Shown here: in pieces, positions 36,889 through 46,310 of the stretch
How the letters are laid out: the number at the start of each line of letters is the position of its first letter
Numbering within the stretch: position 1 is the stretch's first letter
Source: Rhizobium tropici CIAT 899
Lineage (GTDB): Bacteria > Pseudomonadota > Alphaproteobacteria > Rhizobiales > Rhizobiaceae
Assembly: GCF_000330885.1 (NCBI RefSeq)
Contig: NC_020059.1
Span: 981,001 to 1,045,000 of the forward strand
Direction of reading: 5' to 3'
DNA: 64,000 bases
Notes under the pieces: model-generated
What the model saw: only the letters and a program-made list of their open reading frames with translations
Told to the model about the DNA's origin: nothing
Database searches by the model: none
Program-made: the position numbers and the translations under genes

Positions 36889-37887
36889 ATGCCCTTGCCG
36901 TCTGAAATGCGTTTCGTGGATTTGCCATCTTTTGGTGGACCTGAAGTCATGACCATCGCCCGAAAGCCTCTCCCGGTGTTGAAGCCAGGCGAGATCCTGG
37001 TCCGCGTCGAGGCTGCCGGCGTCAACCGGCCGGATGTGGCGCAACGGCAGGGGACCTATCCGCCGCCGAAGGAAGCAAGCCCGATCCTCGGTCTCGAAAT
37101 ATCAGGCGAAGTCGTCGATGTCGCGCCTGGCGTGACCGAGTTTGCCATCGGCAACAAGGTCTGCGGCCTAGCCAATGGTGGCGGCTATGCCGAATATTGC
37201 GTGCTCCCCGCCGGCCAGGCGCTGCGCTTCCCGAACGGTTATGACGCCGTCCGCGCGGCCGCCGTCCCCGAGACCTTCTTCACCGTATGGGCCAATCTCT
37301 TCCAGATGGCGGGGCTGACCGAAGGCGAAAGCGTGCTGATCCATGGCGGCTCCAGTGGCATCGGCACGACGGCGATCCAGCTTGCCCACGCTTTCGGTGC
37401 GACGGTCTATGCGACCGCCGGGTCGAAGGAAAAATGCGAGGCCTGCGAGAAGCTCGGCGCCAAGCGGGCGATCAATTACAAAGAGGAAGATTTCGCCGAG
37501 GTCATCAAGGCCGAGACGGAACATGGTGTCGATATCATTCTCGACATGATCGGCGCCGCCTATCTGGAGAAGAACCTCGCCTCGCTTGCCCGTGACGGCT
37601 GCCTTTCCATCATTGCCTTCCTTGGCGGCGCGGTGGCGGAGAAGGCCAACCTTGCGCCGATCATGGTCAAGCGCCTGACGGTGACCGGATCGACCATGCG
37701 TCCACGCACGGCTGAGGAAAAGCGAGCCATTCGCGACGACCTTCTCGCCCAGGTCTGGCCGCTGCTCGACCAGGGCACCGTCGCCCCGGTCATTTATCGG
37801 ACCTTCTCTTTCGACGATGTGGCCGAGGCGCATCGCCTGATGGAAACGAGCGACCACATCGGCAAGATCATGCTGAAGCTGGCTTGA
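36889..37887 (+). CDS. NAD(P)H quinone oxidoreductase, zinc-independent MDR (PIG3-like)
   Basis: A 332-residue medium-chain dehydrogenase/reductase without catalytic zinc ligands. [19 protein letters not shown] and the nucleotide-binding [30 protein letters not shown] are typical of the quinone oxidoreductase/PIG3 group. The start ATG has GGGAGAGGAG upstream. The 3' end overlaps the convergent MFS gene by 20 bp. Confidence 0.92.
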   Translation: MPLPSEMRFVDLPSFGGPEVMTIARKPLPVLKPGEILVRVEAAGVNRPDVAQRQGTYPPPKEASPILGLEISGEVVDVAPGVTEFAIGNKVCGLANGGGYAEYCVLPAGQALRFPNGYDAVRAAAVPETFFTVWANLFQMAGLTEGESVLIHGGSSGIGTTAIQLAHAFGATVYATAGSKEKCEACEKLGAKRAINYKEEDFAEVIKAETEHGVDIILDMIGAAYLEKNLASLARDGCLSIIAFLGGAVAEKANLAPIMVKRLTVTGSTMRPRTAEEKRAIRDDLLAQVWPLLDQGTVAPVIYRTFSFDDVAEAHRLMETSDHIGKIMLKLA

Positions 37888-39292
37888 TCGTGAAGGACAG
37901 GATGATCGCGATCAGGCCGGGTATCGCCATCAGCGCATAGAGCCACATTGCTGCAGAGAGGCCGCCGCTGATACCGCCAGGATATGTCAGGCCCGCTCCA
38001 TTGACGATGACGCCTGCGAGCGCTGCACCAAATGCGCCGCCCAGCGACTGCGTCATAGAGATCGCCGCCGAAGCCTTGTCCTGTTCGGTCCTGCGAGCGA
38101 TGCCGATGATCCTGGTCACAAGATGCGCCCAGCCGAGACCGACGCCGAATCCCATCAGGAACATCGTGATGACGGCGGGCGCAAACCTGGCGACGGTATC
38201 AAAGGGCGTGTTCGTTGCCAGGAAGGGGATCAGTGATGCGGTCGCGGTTGTTTCCAGAATGCAGCCGCTGATGATGGCAATGGCGGCCTGCCTGCCGGAA
38301 AAAGAGGCGCTGAAGAAGGCCGCAATGGTCCAGCCCAATGCGACGAGCGCAACGAGATAACCGGAGACGAGCGGCGTGACGCCGTGCAGGGTCTGAAGGA
38401 AATAGGGAATGTAAATGTCGCTCGTCAGCACAAGCATCATCGTGAATATCGTGAGATAGAGTCGCGAAATCGGATTGCCGAGCATGACGGCGCCATAGGG
38501 CAGGAGCCGCACTTCGCGCTTGCGCTCGATCACGACCATCGTCGCGACCAAAATGATGGAAACCGCAATCAGCACTACCTTGTAGGTTCCGTGATCGACG
38601 GTGCCGGCGATGCTGACGAACAGGACGGCAGCCAGCAGAAGCCCGATCTGGGCGAGCGGCGTCCTCGTATCGACGCGGTCATCCGCAACATCGGGCAGCA
38701 GCCGGCGCGCGGAAAGCGCCATGATGACGGTCAGCGGCACGAGAATGATGAATGCCTCGCGCCACGCGCCCCCGGCGGCGAAGAGGCCGCCGAGTGTTGG
38801 CCCGAGCACGGTCGCCACACCCCAGATAGCGGCATAGAGGGTAGAGGCCTTGCGCCACAATATCTCCGGATAGACGAAACGGATGAAGGCATAGGCGAGG
38901 CCGGAGAGCATGCCGGCCCCATAGCCCTGGATGGCGCGACCCGCGAGCAATACGGGCATTATCGGCGCGATGGCGCAGGCCAGGCTGCCGATGCCGAAAG
39001 TAAGCGCCGCCCCGACATACACCGTGCGCAGGCCCATGCCCTTCGGCCGCGTGGCAACGGTAATCGAGCCAAGCACGCCGGCGGCGACGAAGAGTGTCGT
39101 CATCCATGAGAATAGTTCAAGGCCGCCGATGTCCCGCACGATCGAGGGGGCGATCGTCGCCGTGATGTAAGACTCGACGGCATAAAGCGTGACACCTCCG
39201 CCGAGCATCAGCGTGGCGGGCAGAAGTTTCGGCGAAAACAATGTGAAGACGGAAGAGGGTGAGGCAGGGGTGGTGTTTTCGATGCTGGACAT
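37868..39292 (-). CDS. MFS transporter, 14-TM drug-export type
   Basis: A 474-residue major facilitator with about 14 hydrophobic segments. Motifs include [28 protein letters not shown] (motif A region) and [24 protein letters not shown]. Substrate unknown. It is divergent from a SufR-like regulator 101 bp away, and a strong inverted repeat lies between them, so it is probably controlled by that regulator. It is intact, unlike the other MFS gene in the window. Confidence 0.92.
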   Translation of the reverse strand: MSSIENTTPASPSSVFTLFSPKLLPATLMLGGGVTLYAVESYITATIAPSIVRDIGGLELFSWMTTLFVAAGVLGSITVATRPKGMGLRTVYVGAALTFGIGSLACAIAPIMPVLLAGRAIQGYGAGMLSGLAYAFIRFVYPEILWRKASTLYAAIWGVATVLGPTLGGLFAAGGAWREAFIILVPLTVIMALSARRLLPDVADDRVDTRTPLAQIGLLLAAVLFVSIAGTVDHGTYKVVLIAVSIILVATMVVIERKREVRLLPYGAVMLGNPISRLYLTIFTMMLVLTSDIYIPYFLQTLHGVTPLVSGYLVALVALGWTIAAFFSASFSGRQAAIAIISGCILETTATASLIPFLATNTPFDTVARFAPAVITMFLMGFGVGLGWAHLVTRIIGIARRTEQDKASAAISMTQSLGGAFGAALAGVIVNGAGLTYPGGISGGLSAAMWLYALMAIPGLIAIILSFTIKPASA

Positions 39293-39307
39293 CGGGCGAT
39301 CCTCGGT

Positions 39308-39395
39308 ATTTTCCCTAGCGGTTGATTATTTTCCAAGTTATAATTTGGAAAATTACATCCTAGCCGGATTAAAACAAGAGAAAACTTGGAAAAAT
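39308..39395. promoter_or_regulatory. Operator array between the MFS gene and the SufR-like regulator
   Basis: A perfect 9-bp inverted repeat ATTTTCCAA (39328-39336) and TTGGAAAAT (39345-39353) with an 8-base spacer. Further half-sites are at 39308-39314 (ATTTTCC) and 39386-39395 (TTGGAAAAAT), the last overlapping the regulator's start codon. The spacing suits a dimeric winged-helix repressor that also controls itself. Confidence 0.7.
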
Positions 39396-40020
39396 GCGTC
39401 AGTCACCCGCCAATCGAATTCTGATCCTGTTGAAAACCGACGGGCCGCAATTGGCGGCCGCCGTTGGCGATGCGCTCGGCATATCGTCGGAGGCGGCACG
39501 CCAGCAGCTCACGAAGATGGCTGAGGAGGGGTTGGTCGAGCCGGTGGCGGAGGCTTCATCCGGCCGGGGCAGGCCGCGTCAGTTCTGGCATCTGACGGCG
39601 GCCGGCAACAGGCAGTTTCCCGATGGCCATGCCGATCTGACCGCCACTCTGCTTGCGACCATGGTCAGCCAGTTGGGGCAGGGCGCCGTCGATGCCGTTA
39701 TCTCCGCCCGTGAAACGGAGACACTTCGGCGTTACCGCAGCGAAATCGACCTTACGGCCGATCTGTCGTCGCGCGTCACAAGCCTCGCCGCAATCCGCAC
39801 GCGGGAAGGCTATATGGCCGATCACTGGCAGGACAAGGATGGCTCGCTGGTTCTGGTGGAGAACCATTGCCCCATCTGTGCTGCCGCCTCTGCCTGCGCC
39901 GGCTTCTGCCGATCGGAGCTGGAGACTTTCCGCATGGTGCTTGGTGCTGATGTCGAACGGGAGGAGCATATCCTGCTCGGCGCCCGGCGTTGCGCCTACA
40001 GGATCCGCGACGCAGCCTGA
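39394..40020 (+). CDS. SufR/DeoR-like winged-helix regulator with Cys cluster
   Basis: A 208-residue regulator. The N-terminal HTH is QLAAAVGDALGISSEAARQQLTKMAEEGLVEP, followed by a GRGRPRQFWHLTAAG wing. The C-terminal part has Cys at 159, 162, 168, 172 and 200 (NHCPICAAASACAGFCRSELETF, then RRCAYRI). Cys159-x12-Cys172 and the distal Cys200 resemble SufR, which binds an Fe-S cluster. It is divergent from an MFS transporter. Whether it senses iron, redox state or a drug is unknown. Confidence 0.85.
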   Translation: MRQSPANRILILLKTDGPQLAAAVGDALGISSEAARQQLTKMAEEGLVEPVAEASSGRGRPRQFWHLTAAGNRQFPDGHADLTATLLATMVSQLGQGAVDAVISARETETLRRYRSEIDLTADLSSRVTSLAAIRTREGYMADHWQDKDGSLVLVENHCPICAAASACAGFCRSELETFRMVLGADVEREEHILLGARRCAYRIRDAA

Positions 40021-40120
40021 GAGATCGCTTTTTGATATTGCCCGCCGGCATCGGCGGTTGGCAATCCCGGAGGCAGCGGCTATCACTGGCCGTCTAGCAA
40101 ATCAGAGGCTGCATTCCGTC

Positions 40121-41128
40121 ATGTCCAATCCCATCTGCGTCGAAGTCACCCGTGGCAATCAGGTGGAAAGCTATCATCGCGGCTCCGTCGTTGTCGTCGA
40201 TGGCGATGGGAAGCTGGTTTTCTCGCTCGGCGATATCGAAAGCGGCGTCTTTCCACGCTCGGCCTGCAAGGCGATGCAGGCCCTGCCGTTGGTCGAAAGC
40301 GGTGCCACGGATGCCTATGGTTTCGGTCATAAGGAATTGGCGCTCGCCTGCTCATCCCACAATGGGGAGGATGAGCATGTGGCGCTCGCCGCCGGCATGC
40401 TGGCGCGTGCCGGCCGCGATGTCGGCACGCTCGAGTGCGGCGCGCATTGGTCCTTCGATCAGAAGACATTGATTCATCAGGCCCGCACGCTCGACAAGCC
40501 GACGGCACTGCATAACAATTGCTCTGGCAAGCATGCCGGCTTCGTCTGCGCCTGCTGCCATCAGGACATCGATCCCCGGGGCTATGTCGGTTATGACCAT
40601 CCGCTGCAGCAGCAGATCCGCGACACGATGCAGGGCCTGACCGGCGCTATTCTGGCGCACGACAATTGCGGCACAGACGGCTGCTCGATTCCGACCTATG
40701 CGGTGCCGCTGAAGGGACTGGCGCATGGCTTTGCCAAAATGGCGACCGGTGTCGGGCTGGAGCCGCTACGCGCCAAGGCGTCACGCCGGCTGTTCGAGGC
40801 CTGCATGGCCGAGCCCTTTTACGTTGCCGGCACCGATCGCGCCTGCACCAAGCTGATGCAGATCGCTCCCGGCCGCATCTTCGCGAAAACCGGCGCGGAA
40901 GGCGTATTTTGCGCGGCGATCCCCGAACAGGGCATCGCCATCGCGCTCAAATGCGACGACGGCACCGCTCGCGCGGCGGAGATCATGGTTGCCGCAACAT
41001 TGGCCCGCTTCTTCGAGAAGGACGGCGCTGTTCATGCCGGACTGATGGCAATGGCCGAGCGATCTTTCAAGAACTGGAACGGCATCCAGGTCGGTGATAT
41101 CAGGCCGGCAGTGGCGTTGAGGGCATAG
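40121..41128 (+). CDS. ansA: L-asparaginase, Rhizobium etli type (class 3)
   Basis: Hydrolyses asparagine to aspartate and ammonia. It has 335 residues from ATG 40121. Residues equivalent to those recalled from the R. etli ReAV structure are present: Ser47 and Lys50 (PRSACK), Ser79 (CSSHNGED), and zinc-site Cys134, Lys137 and Cys188 (NNCSGKHAG, DNCGTDGC). Cys242 and Lys256 (FAKTG) also match, the last two shifted by a six-residue deletion. The gene follows the SufR-like regulator by 100 bp. It converges on a DUF2127 gene. Confidence 0.9.
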   Translation: MSNPICVEVTRGNQVESYHRGSVVVVDGDGKLVFSLGDIESGVFPRSACKAMQALPLVESGATDAYGFGHKELALACSSHNGEDEHVALAAGMLARAGRDVGTLECGAHWSFDQKTLIHQARTLDKPTALHNNCSGKHAGFVCACCHQDIDPRGYVGYDHPLQQQIRDTMQGLTGAILAHDNCGTDGCSIPTYAVPLKGLAHGFAKMATGVGLEPLRAKASRRLFEACMAEPFYVAGTDRACTKLMQIAPGRIFAKTGAEGVFCAAIPEQGIAIALKCDDGTARAAEIMVAATLARFFEKDGAVHAGLMAMAERSFKNWNGIQVGDIRPAVALRA

Positions 41129-41140
41129 CTTACTTTCATC

Positions 41141-41629
41141 TCAGCCACTCGTTTTCTGAGCCGATACATGGTGCCGGACGACCTTATATTCCTGCCAGAT
41201 GAGAACCATGACCATCAGGTCGAAGATGGTGAGGATGATGAGCCCGATGCCATGCGTGTCGGTGAAGCGGTAAAGCTGGTAGACGATGAAAAGACCCAAG
41301 GCGACCAGCGAGGCCGGATAGGCCCACAGCTTGCCCCGAAGCAGGCCGATGACCAGCAGCACCTTCACCAGCCCGTGGCTCAGCAGGTAATAGGCATAGA
41401 AGTTCTTCGTACTGACCGAGAAATCCTGCGCCCACGTGAGCAGGTGCGTCGCGATGAAATCATGCGGGTCGTTGAGCAGCTCGGGCTGCGTGATCCGGTT
41501 CGCCAGCCGAAGGATCGAGTCGGTGCTGACGAGCGCGAGCACAAGGCCGCCCATGCATTCGATCAGGGCATGCGCGCCCTTCAATAGGACGCTGATTTCG
41601 AAGAGCTGATGAATGCGTCGTTCGTTCAT
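41141..41629 (-). CDS. DUF2127 membrane protein
   Basis: A 162-residue membrane protein with about four hydrophobic segments; the pattern HQLFEISVLLKGAHALIECMGGLVLAL and FYAYYLLSHGLVKVLLVIGLLRGKLWAYP is typical of DUF2127. I start at ATG 41629; the longer frame to 41821 has Arg-rich, non-conserved sequence. Function unknown. It is 81 bp downstream of the DeoR gene on the same strand and could be in its transcript. Confidence 0.85.
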   Translation of the reverse strand: MNERRIHQLFEISVLLKGAHALIECMGGLVLALVSTDSILRLANRITQPELLNDPHDFIATHLLTWAQDFSVSTKNFYAYYLLSHGLVKVLLVIGLLRGKLWAYPASLVALGLFIVYQLYRFTDTHGIGLIILTIFDLMVMVLIWQEYKVVRHHVSAQKTSG

Positions 41630-41709
41630 GGGTGGTCGCAACCTCTGGGGCCTATTCAGGTAGGCTTGATCGGCGGCGACGACAAGGCATACCGATCTCC
41701 GGCCGTCGG

Positions 41710-42465
41710 TCAGGCCAGGAAGATCGGCACGTCCATATCTCGATAGGGTGTCAGGCTCTCCTCCGGAATATCGGACGGCACGATCACGCCGGAGACGCCT
41801 GTCAATGGCAGGATCTGGCATGGAGAGGCCGCGTCGAGCTTTTCAGCTGTCGCCAGCACATAGGTTTCCGCTGAGCATTGCGCGATATGCCGCTTGATGG
41901 CCGCTTCCTCGAAATCGCCGGTCGAAAAGCCGCGGGCGGGATGGATGGCGGTGACGCCCAGAAAGAAAATGTCGGCCCTTATCGATGCGATGGCCGCCAT
42001 GGCGACGGCACCCGTCGCGACCATCGAATGCTTGTAGAGCTTGCCGCCGATCAGGATCACTTCGGCCAGCGGATGATGCTCCAGCTCGCCTGCGATCGTC
42101 GGGCTGTGGGTGACGATGGTGACGGGGAGATCCTTCGGAAGCTGGCGGGCGATCTCGGCATTGGTGGTGCCGCCATCGAGAAACACGGTCTGGCCCGGCT
42201 GGATCAGGCTGACCGCATGGGCACCGAGCCGGCGCTTCTCATCGGATGAGACCGTCTGCCGCGCGGTAAAATCGGGCAGCTCCGGTGACAGCGGCAGTGC
42301 GCCACCATGCACCCGCTTCAGCAATTTTTCCGTCGCCATTTCCCGCAGATCCCTACGGATCGTATCTTCGGATAGCCCGAGGTCATCGGCCAAGGCCTTG
42401 GCGATTACCTGGCCGTCCCGGCGCAATCTGTCGAGGATGAGGGTTTTCCGTTGGCTGGTCAGCAT
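41710..42465 (-). CDS. DeoR-family transcriptional regulator
   Basis: A 251-residue regulator from ATG 42465. The N-terminal HTH is QRKTLILDRLRRDGQVIAKALADDLGLSEDTIRRDLREMATEKLLKRVHGGA, the DeoR signature. The C-terminal sensor has the phosphosugar-binding pattern (LDGGTTNAEIARQLP). It is divergent from a DUF4406 gene with palindromes in between, suggesting control of that gene. Probable ligand a phosphorylated sugar, identity unknown. Confidence 0.92.
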   Translation of the reverse strand: MLTSQRKTLILDRLRRDGQVIAKALADDLGLSEDTIRRDLREMATEKLLKRVHGGALPLSPELPDFTARQTVSSDEKRRLGAHAVSLIQPGQTVFLDGGTTNAEIARQLPKDLPVTIVTHSPTIAGELEHHPLAEVILIGGKLYKHSMVATGAVAMAAIASIRADIFFLGVTAIHPARGFSTGDFEEAAIKRHIAQCSAETYVLATAEKLDAASPCQILPLTGVSGVIVPSDIPEESLTPYRDMDVPIFLA

Positions 42466-42485
42466 GCCGATCTCTGCACGATATA

Positions 42486-42545
42486 TCACGAATAATCGTG
42501 AATTTATCAGAATCGATTCGACATTCAAGAAAATATGCGCATATT
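42486..42545. promoter_or_regulatory. Palindromes in the DeoR/DUF4406 divergent region
   Basis: Two palindromes: TCACGA-ATAA-TCGTGA (42486-42501) and AATATGCGCATATT (42532-42545), the second followed by another TTCGTG half-site. They lie between the two divergent starts and are candidate DeoR operators. Confidence 0.55.
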
Positions 42546-42592
42546 CGTGCAAATTCCTGCAGCAAGCAGGAGCAAAAAAACGGAGGCAAGAC

Positions 42593-42949
42593 ATGTTGAT
42601 CCTAATCGCGGGGCCTTATCGCTCCGGCACTGGTGATGATCCGAAGAAGATGGCTGAAAACCTCAAACGCCTTGAGGAGCCGTCCTATGCGCTGTTCAAG
42701 GCCGGGCATCTGCCGATGATCGGCGAATGGGTTGCCCTGCCGGTCTGGCACGCCGCCGGCGGCAAGAGCATCGGCGACGATCTCTATGAGGAGATTTTCC
42801 ATCCAACGGCCGGCCGCCTGCTACAGCTTTGCGAGGGTGTTTTGAGATTGCCCGGTGATTCCAAGGGCGCGGATAACGATGTCCGCATTGCCCGCGAGCG
42901 CGGCATTCCCGTCTGGTACAGGCTGGAAGACGTGCCCGGCTGCGCCTAA
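42593..42949 (+). CDS. DUF4406-like protein (nucleoside deoxyribosyltransferase fold)
   Basis: A 118-residue protein with CGGAGGCAAGAC before the ATG. MLILIAGPYRSGTGDDPKKMAENLKRLEEPSYALFKAGHLPMIGEW and CEGVLRLPGDSKGADNDVRIARERGIPVW follow the small nucleoside 2-deoxyribosyltransferase-like / DUF4406 pattern (GPYR near the start, a D-rich late motif). The reaction is not established. It is divergent from the DeoR gene, its likely regulator. Confidence 0.7.
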   Translation: MLILIAGPYRSGTGDDPKKMAENLKRLEEPSYALFKAGHLPMIGEWVALPVWHAAGGKSIGDDLYEEIFHPTAGRLLQLCEGVLRLPGDSKGADNDVRIARERGIPVWYRLEDVPGCA

Positions 42950-43103
42950 ACGCGAGCAGCCCATCCCCATCGCGCCAGCCCATGGGGATGGGTGTGCCTG
43001 CCCGACCGATCAAAACCTTTTGTGGCGCCCATCAGCGTCAGCCACTTCCGTATCGGCCGGGTTCGCTTTAGCTTCCTCACGGACTTCAATCGAGGAACGG
43101 AAC

Positions 43104-43724
43104 ATGCTGACATTCTATTTCGCGCCCGGAAGCTGCGCGCTCGCCAGTCTCATCGCCCTGGGAGAATCCGGTCTCGCCTACGAGCACCGTCGCCTCAACC
43201 TCGCCAATGGCGATCAGCGCCAGCCGGACTATCTGGCCATCAATCCCAAAGGTCGTGTCCCGGCGCTGGTGACCGATCGCGGCGTCCTTACCGAAAATAT
43301 CGCGATTATGGCCTACATCGCCCAGATCGTGCCGGCCGCGAAGCTGGCACCGCTCGACGACCCCTTCGAATTCGCGCAGATGCAATCTTTCAACAGTTAC
43401 ATCGTCTCCACCGTTCATGTGAACCATTCACACAAGGGACGCGGCTACCGCTGGACCGACGATGCGGCAGCCATCGAGACGATGAAGGCCAAGGTGCCGC
43501 AGACCATGACCGAAAGCTTCGCGTTGATCGAAGACAAGATGCTGAAGGGGCCGTGGGTGATGGGCGAGCAATATACCGTCGCAGACGGCTATCTCTTCAC
43601 CATGGAGAAGTGGCTGCCGGGAGACGGTGTCGATATCAAGCAGTTCCCCAAGGTTAGCGCGCATTATGAGCGTATGCTCGAGCGCCCGACCGTTCAGAAG
43701 GCGCTTGCCGTCGAACAGGGCTGA
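43104..43724 (+). CDS. Glutathione S-transferase
   Basis: A 206-residue cytoplasmic transferase, beta-class-like. The thioredoxin-fold N-terminus is MLTFYFAPGSCALASLIALGESG, with a Cys10-region active site typical of bacterial beta-class enzymes. NPKGRVPALVTDRGVLTENIAIMAYIA holds the glutathione-binding cis-Pro and TEN motif. An all-helical C-terminal half follows. Substrate unknown. It converges on the YjbR-like gene with four bases between. Confidence 0.92.
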   Translation: MLTFYFAPGSCALASLIALGESGLAYEHRRLNLANGDQRQPDYLAINPKGRVPALVTDRGVLTENIAIMAYIAQIVPAAKLAPLDDPFEFAQMQSFNSYIVSTVHVNHSHKGRGYRWTDDAAAIETMKAKVPQTMTESFALIEDKMLKGPWVMGEQYTVADGYLFTMEKWLPGDGVDIKQFPKVSAHYERMLERPTVQKALAVEQG

Positions 43725-43728
43725 TCGA

Positions 43729-44085
43729 TCAGCCGAACGTTGCCAGAAGTTTTTTCGGGGCGCGGTATCGCCATGCCTCGATCAGACGCAGCTCCAGTTC
43801 CTCATCGCCGATCGCAGCGATGCGCAGCGGCAGGAATGGCCAGCCGACATAATGATCAGTCTGGAAATAGATCTCCGGCGCCATTTCCATCAGCTGTTCC
43901 TTGCGATCGATCGGCAGCGAAAGCACGATGGTCTCGTTGTTCTTCACCGTCACGAACGCCTTGCCGCCGACCTTGAAGGCCGGCAGGCCGTAATGCAGGC
44001 CAGACTCAACCGCCGGCAGCCCAGTTTGCGCGATAAGCCGCTGCAATCGTCCGGCGATGACGTCCATATCGATGGTCGATGTCAT
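43729..44085 (-). CDS. MmcQ/YjbR-like protein
   Basis: A 118-residue protein from ATG 44085. The pattern GLPAVESGLHYGLPAFKVGGKAFVTVKNNETIVLSLPIDRKEQLMEMAPEIYFQTDHYVGWPFLPLRIAAI is that of the MmcQ/YjbR (CyaY-like fold) family, annotated as DNA-binding in some members. The open frame upstream to 44343 is not conserved in style. It sits just downstream of a 61-residue gene. Confidence 0.82.
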   Translation of the reverse strand: MTSTIDMDVIAGRLQRLIAQTGLPAVESGLHYGLPAFKVGGKAFVTVKNNETIVLSLPIDRKEQLMEMAPEIYFQTDHYVGWPFLPLRIAAIGDEELELRLIEAWRYRAPKKLLATFG

Positions 44086-44111
44086 GTTTACGCGTATAGA
44101 GCAGGTCTCCG

Positions 44112-44297
44112 TCAGGCGCATTCTTCCGGCTGAACATACCGCTTGTCCAGCGGACGCCCGAGATTTTCCGGCATAAGCGGCAGGTCGGCCAGTTCTTCCA
44201 GCGACATGCTCGCAAGCATCGGATGCTGCAGCGGATCGCCTTCCTGTTCGCGATCCTCCTCCAACAGATGATTGAAGAAAAGCTTCAAGATCGACAT
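44112..44297 (-). CDS. Hypothetical 61-aa acidic protein
   Basis: A small protein with a near-perfect AAGGAGG six to eight bases before ATG 44297, which argues that it is translated. The sequence is acidic and helical at the start (MSILKLFFNHLLEEDREQEG) then Leu/Pro-rich (MSLEELADLPLMPENLGRP), with one Cys near the end. No family recognised. It is divergent from a LysR gene 150 bp away and 26 bp upstream of the YjbR-like gene, so those two may be co-transcribed. Confidence 0.7.
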   Translation of the reverse strand: MSILKLFFNHLLEEDREQEGDPLQHPMLASMSLEELADLPLMPENLGRPLDKRYVQPEECA

Positions 44298-44447
44298 GTG
44301 ATTGCCTCCTTGGATCTCCGCATCGATGCAACCACAGGGACATCAGCCGGCGAAGTGGCGGCGATTTTCAATTTAATGCTGCAATATCGCGCATTTTCCC
44401 GCTCTACGCAATTGAGAATGATGGGATGCTTATATAGATATTCTATA

Positions 44448-45344
44448 ATGAGAAACCTAAACAACGTTCATCTGAATGGCTTGCGCGCCGTTGAAGCTGT
44501 TGGCCGGCTGGGCTCGCTGCAGGCGGCCGCCGACGAACTCGGTGTAACGGTCGGTGCGGTCAGTCAGCAGGTCATCAAGGCGGAGGCCCAGCTCGGACGA
44601 CCACTGTTCGAGCGAACTCCAAAAGGCATGATGGCCATGGCGTCGGGGCTGGCGATAATGACGAGGCTTAACGAGGGCTTCCAAGCGCTTACGGCCGCAG
44701 TCGCGCTTGCGCAGCACGAGGATGAGAATATCCTTACGATTTCGGTCGCGCCGGTCTTTGCGGCCCGCTGGCTGGTCTATCGGCTGGACCGCTTCGCCAG
44801 CCGCCACCCGGATATCCGTCTACGCATCGATGCCACCACGCGCCTGATCAATCCCGCGACATCGGATGTCGATATCGGCATCCGGGTCGGCAGCGGGCAA
44901 TGGCCCGGCGTCAAGTCCGAGCTGCTACTAGCTCAGGAGGTGTTCCCGGTCGTCACGCCGCAGATCGCCGCCACGCTCCGGGAGCCCGCCGATCTCTTGA
45001 AAGTCCCCGCCGTCATCGACGGACACGCGATGTTCGGCTGGGAGGTGTGGCTGCGCAAGGCGGGACTATCGGGCCATTGCATGGAAGAGCGGCACATCTT
45101 CAATGATGCATCGCTCTGTCTGGATGCCGCCATAGCAGGGCAGGGGGTAATGCTCGCCTGGCAGACGCTGGCTGGCTATGCTCTGCAGCAGAAATGCCTC
45201 GTCGATCCCTTCGGCATCCGCGTAAAGACGGGCTTCGGCCATTATTTCGTCACCGCCCCCGGCGTGCGGGAGCCGAAGAAGGTGACCGCCTTTAAGGCCT
45301 GGATTCGCGAGGAGATGGAAGAGAGCATGCGTCTCTTCCGATAG
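44448..45344 (+). CDS. LysR-family regulator, GcvA-like
   Basis: A 298-residue regulator from ATG 44448. The HTH region is LNGLRAVEAVGRLGSLQAAADELGVTVGAVSQQVIKAEAQLGRPLFERTPKGM, of the GcvA/AmpR style. The substrate-binding domain follows, ending EPKKVTAFKAWIREEMEE. It lies between the divergent 61-aa gene and the convergent glutathione transferase gene (stops six bases apart), so its target is uncertain. Confidence 0.92.
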   Translation: MRNLNNVHLNGLRAVEAVGRLGSLQAAADELGVTVGAVSQQVIKAEAQLGRPLFERTPKGMMAMASGLAIMTRLNEGFQALTAAVALAQHEDENILTISVAPVFAARWLVYRLDRFASRHPDIRLRIDATTRLINPATSDVDIGIRVGSGQWPGVKSELLLAQEVFPVVTPQIAATLREPADLLKVPAVIDGHAMFGWEVWLRKAGLSGHCMEERHIFNDASLCLDAAIAGQGVMLAWQTLAGYALQQKCLVDPFGIRVKTGFGHYFVTAPGVREPKKVTAFKAWIREEMEESMRLFR

Positions 45345-45350
45345 GATCTA

Positions 45351-46010
45351 TCAGACCGGCTCGTGACCGCGGGTCGCCTGCATGGCCTTGTAGGCATCAC
45401 GTGCCTGGCAGCGCTCGATCCAGGCCTTCATCTTCGGACGCGCGTCGAACAATTCCTGTTCTGTCTGGGCATAGCGCATCACTTCCGCGAGGTTCAAGTC
45501 AGCGGCTGTGAAGCGATTGCCGACGAGATAATCCTGACTTTGCAGATGCTTTTCCAGCACGTCGAGCGGCTTCTTCAGCGAGCGGCAGGCAACGGCGATC
45601 CCGGCCTTGCCGGCCTCGCTGTTTTCCTGGGCATTGTCATAGATGCGCACGAGCGCGACACTGTAGGGCTCCACTTCGGTTGCCGCCCACATCGTCCACA
45701 TCCCCAGCAGCCCTTCTTCCTCGACCGTCTTGCCGGCGAGCGGGCCGCCATATTTGCGCGCGAGGTAGAGATTGATGGCAAGCGACTCATGCATCATGAG
45801 ATCGCCGTCCTTGATGCAGGGGATCATACCCATCGGATTGACCGCCAGAAACTCCGGCGACATCGTATTGATCGGCGCGTCGGCGGCAAGCGGGTTGGGC
45901 AGCCGTCCGGCCTGGATGACCGGCACGGATTTGAACTCGATGCCGAGCTCGTGAGCCATCCAATAGTTGCGCGAAGCGCGCGAGCGATAGACACCGTAGA
46001 TCGTCAGCAT
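45351..46010 (-). CDS. Glutathione S-transferase
   Basis: A 219-residue transferase from ATG 46010. N-terminal [23 protein letters not shown], then [31 protein letters not shown] with the cis-Pro and E-S glutathione site. The C-terminal half is helical. It differs clearly from the other transferase at 43104. Upstream lies the ferredoxin oxidoreductase gene on the other strand, 300 bp away. Confidence 0.9.
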   Translation of the reverse strand: MLTIYGVYRSRASRNYWMAHELGIEFKSVPVIQAGRLPNPLAADAPINTMSPEFLAVNPMGMIPCIKDGDLMMHESLAINLYLARKYGGPLAGKTVEEEGLLGMWTMWAATEVEPYSVALVRIYDNAQENSEAGKAGIAVACRSLKKPLDVLEKHLQSQDYLVGNRFTAADLNLAEVMRYAQTEQELFDARPKMKAWIERCQARDAYKAMQATRGHEPV

Positions 46011-46310
46011 ATGCGTCTCCCAGATTCGAGTCGGCGCGACCTTAGGGGGTGAGTCGCATGCATAAAACCCCTTGCGGCTAATATCTCCGATGAAAGCTCG
46101 TGATGGATGCCCGCACGCGACGCGCTGAAGCACGAAAATATCTGTCAGCAGCCCAAATTCTTTACAAATCATGCGGCCGACGCCCCGCCTTCGTTCGGAA
46201 ATTAGCGCGAGTGCATGTTAGACTTCTGCAATGATTTTCGTTGGAAGCGGTAGGAGGTTTCCGGCGAGAAGAAAGCGCAATTGGTGACTGCGATCTCGGG
46301 AGGAGAGCAG

